Source: Prorocentrum cordatum (lineage: Eukaryota; Sar; Dinophyceae; Prorocentrales; Prorocentraceae). Taken from it: a DNA stretch of 64,000 bases. The position numbers and the translations under genes are program-made. The stretch covers positions 1,286,236 through 1,350,235 of the forward strand of contig CAUYUJ010020615.1 of assembly GCA_963575745.1 (NCBI GenBank), given 5' to 3'. The notes beneath the pieces were generated by a model. That model saw nothing but the letters and a program-made list of their open reading frames with translations, ran no database searches and had not been told where the DNA came from. Shown one piece after another: positions 62,920 to 64,000 of this stretch; position 1 is the stretch's first letter, and every line of letters begins with the position of its first letter.

Positions 62920-64000
62920 AAGGGGAAGTGCGGAAACGCAGAAATCATTCATTTCCTTTAGGTGATCAACGATTTGGGGCCCTCAAAGGCTTCCTGGGTT
63001 CTTTTTTGGGAGATGCGGGGGGTCTGAATTGTGGTTTGCTGTGCAAGAGTAGACCAGGGGCCAACCTTGGAAAAAGAGAAGGAATTGTGAATTTCCATTT
63101 TTCCCAGTTCCCCGGCTCTGTTCGGCGCTGTTTCTTGTTTGTGCATCGCGGGTTTTGTTAGCCGGGCCCCTCAGGGGTGTGGGATCTTCCGGAGCCCCTG
63201 GGGGTTCTGGAGGCCTCCTGGAGGCCTGGAGAGCCGTCGGAAGTGTGCCTCGGGCTGCGCGGGAGCGTGTTGGGCCGTTCTTTACGTTCTGGGAGCTTCT
63301 TGGGGTCGTCATGGGCTGTCCTTGGGCGTATTGCAGGCCCTCGGGGAAGCCGGGAGGCGCGGTACCGGCCAGATGTCAGGGGATGTGTGGGATCTCCGAG
63401 GAGTCCACTTTCAAAAAAAAGAAGAAGAAGGAATTCTGGGAATTCCTTTTTTTTCTCAAACTCCTCGATCTTCGAGGGTTGGAAGCGGGAAAACGTGAGA
63501 AGTCGAACAACATTAGAAAAAAACATTGGAAATCAAATATTTTACCCTCTTTGGTCTCTCTCAGGACGGCTCTCGCAGCTCTCTTGGGCTTTTCTTGGAT
63601 GCCTCAAGTGTTTTTCTAGCCGGGCCCCTCAGGGGTCTGGGGCTTCAGGACCCCCTAGGGAGGAGTACAAGACGGCTTCCTGGCGGGGTTCCTTGGGTCG
63701 GTCCCCGATAAGCCGAAGGGGGGTCTGGCAGAGAGCCTAAGAGGCCTCGAAGAGAGGGGCCAAGTACGGCGCCATGAGGTCCAAGGATGGCGTCAAGAGC
63801 AACCCAAGAGGGCCTTCAAGCGGAGCTCCTCGGGTCAGTCGTCGGCGAACTGACGGCCGTTTCGAGAGCAGACACAAGGAGCCATGAAGAGGGGGCCCAC
63901 AGATGGCCCAATGATGACTCCAGGAGGAGGGATCCAAGAAAGCTTCCATGCGGGGCCCCTTGGGTCGGCCATCGAGAAGGCGACAGAGGACTCGGGGGGG
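62920..64000. repeat. Satellite relatives in reverse orientation
   Basis: TAGCCGGGCCCCTCAGGGG occurs at 63,160 and 63,618. CTGGAGGCCTCCTGGAGG-type units and AT-rich hinges (AATCATTCATTTCC, TTTAGGTGATCAACG; GGAAATCAAATATTTTACC) echo the large array. The last 250 bases have CCAAGAGGGCC/CCATGAGG units. No gene. Confidence 0.6.

Overview
The window looks like nuclear DNA of a dinoflagellate. The evidence is a one-mismatch relic of the dinoflagellate spliced leader at 16,384-16,404, non-LTR and tyrosine-recombinase retroelements of the kinds that fill these genomes, a likely GA-AG intron, high GC, and very few coding exons among repeats. I lean to a large core-dinoflagellate genome of the Prorocentrum/Polarella/Symbiodiniaceae type, but genus cannot be decided from sequence alone. 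No rRNA, tRNA, CRISPR array or prokaryotic operon was seen.

Layout. 0-0.9 kb: minus-strand coding sequence running off the left edge. 1-7.4 kb: a nest of small foldback or TIR elements among GGA/TCC tracts. 7.8-9.7 kb: CATA and GTC microsatellites. 10.2-16.4 kb: one long decayed LINE on the minus strand (spliced-leader relic, zinc-finger/coiled-coil ORF1, endonuclease, reverse transcriptase, RNase H, tail). 16.4-22.5 kb: short tandem arrays, two TIR-element families and a two-exon SAM-domain gene end. 22.5-32.3 kb: mixed spacer with scattered exons, a second LINE fragment and several arrays. 32.55-48.06 kb: a 15.5-kb higher-order satellite with monomers of about 400 bp, punctuated by a conserved cassette of about 250 bp that holds a series of hairpins, and split by a 2.44-kb TIR element carrying two 535-bp TIR elements. 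48.9-50.7 kb: a 77-bp satellite. 50.7-52 kb: a truncated DIRS-like (tyrosine recombinase) retroelement. 53-55.4 kb: decayed reading frames. 55.8-64 kb: CAT/CTC microsatellites and relatives of the big satellite.

Few genes can be supported: the left-edge protein, the SAM-domain terminus (20.75-21.10 kb), an exon at 28.27-28.51 kb, a zinc-ribbon ORF at 28.74-29.07 kb and a small Cys-rich ORF at 53.01-53.27 kb. The rest of the recognisable coding sequence is retroelement pseudogene. Most long open frames, especially in 32-48 kb, are by-products of stop-poor tandem repeats. The most interesting features are the hairpin cassettes with compensatory changes in one stem, the spliced-leader relic abutting the LINE start codon, and a dispersed repeat that forms the intron of the SAM gene and recurs at two other loci (a candidate introner).
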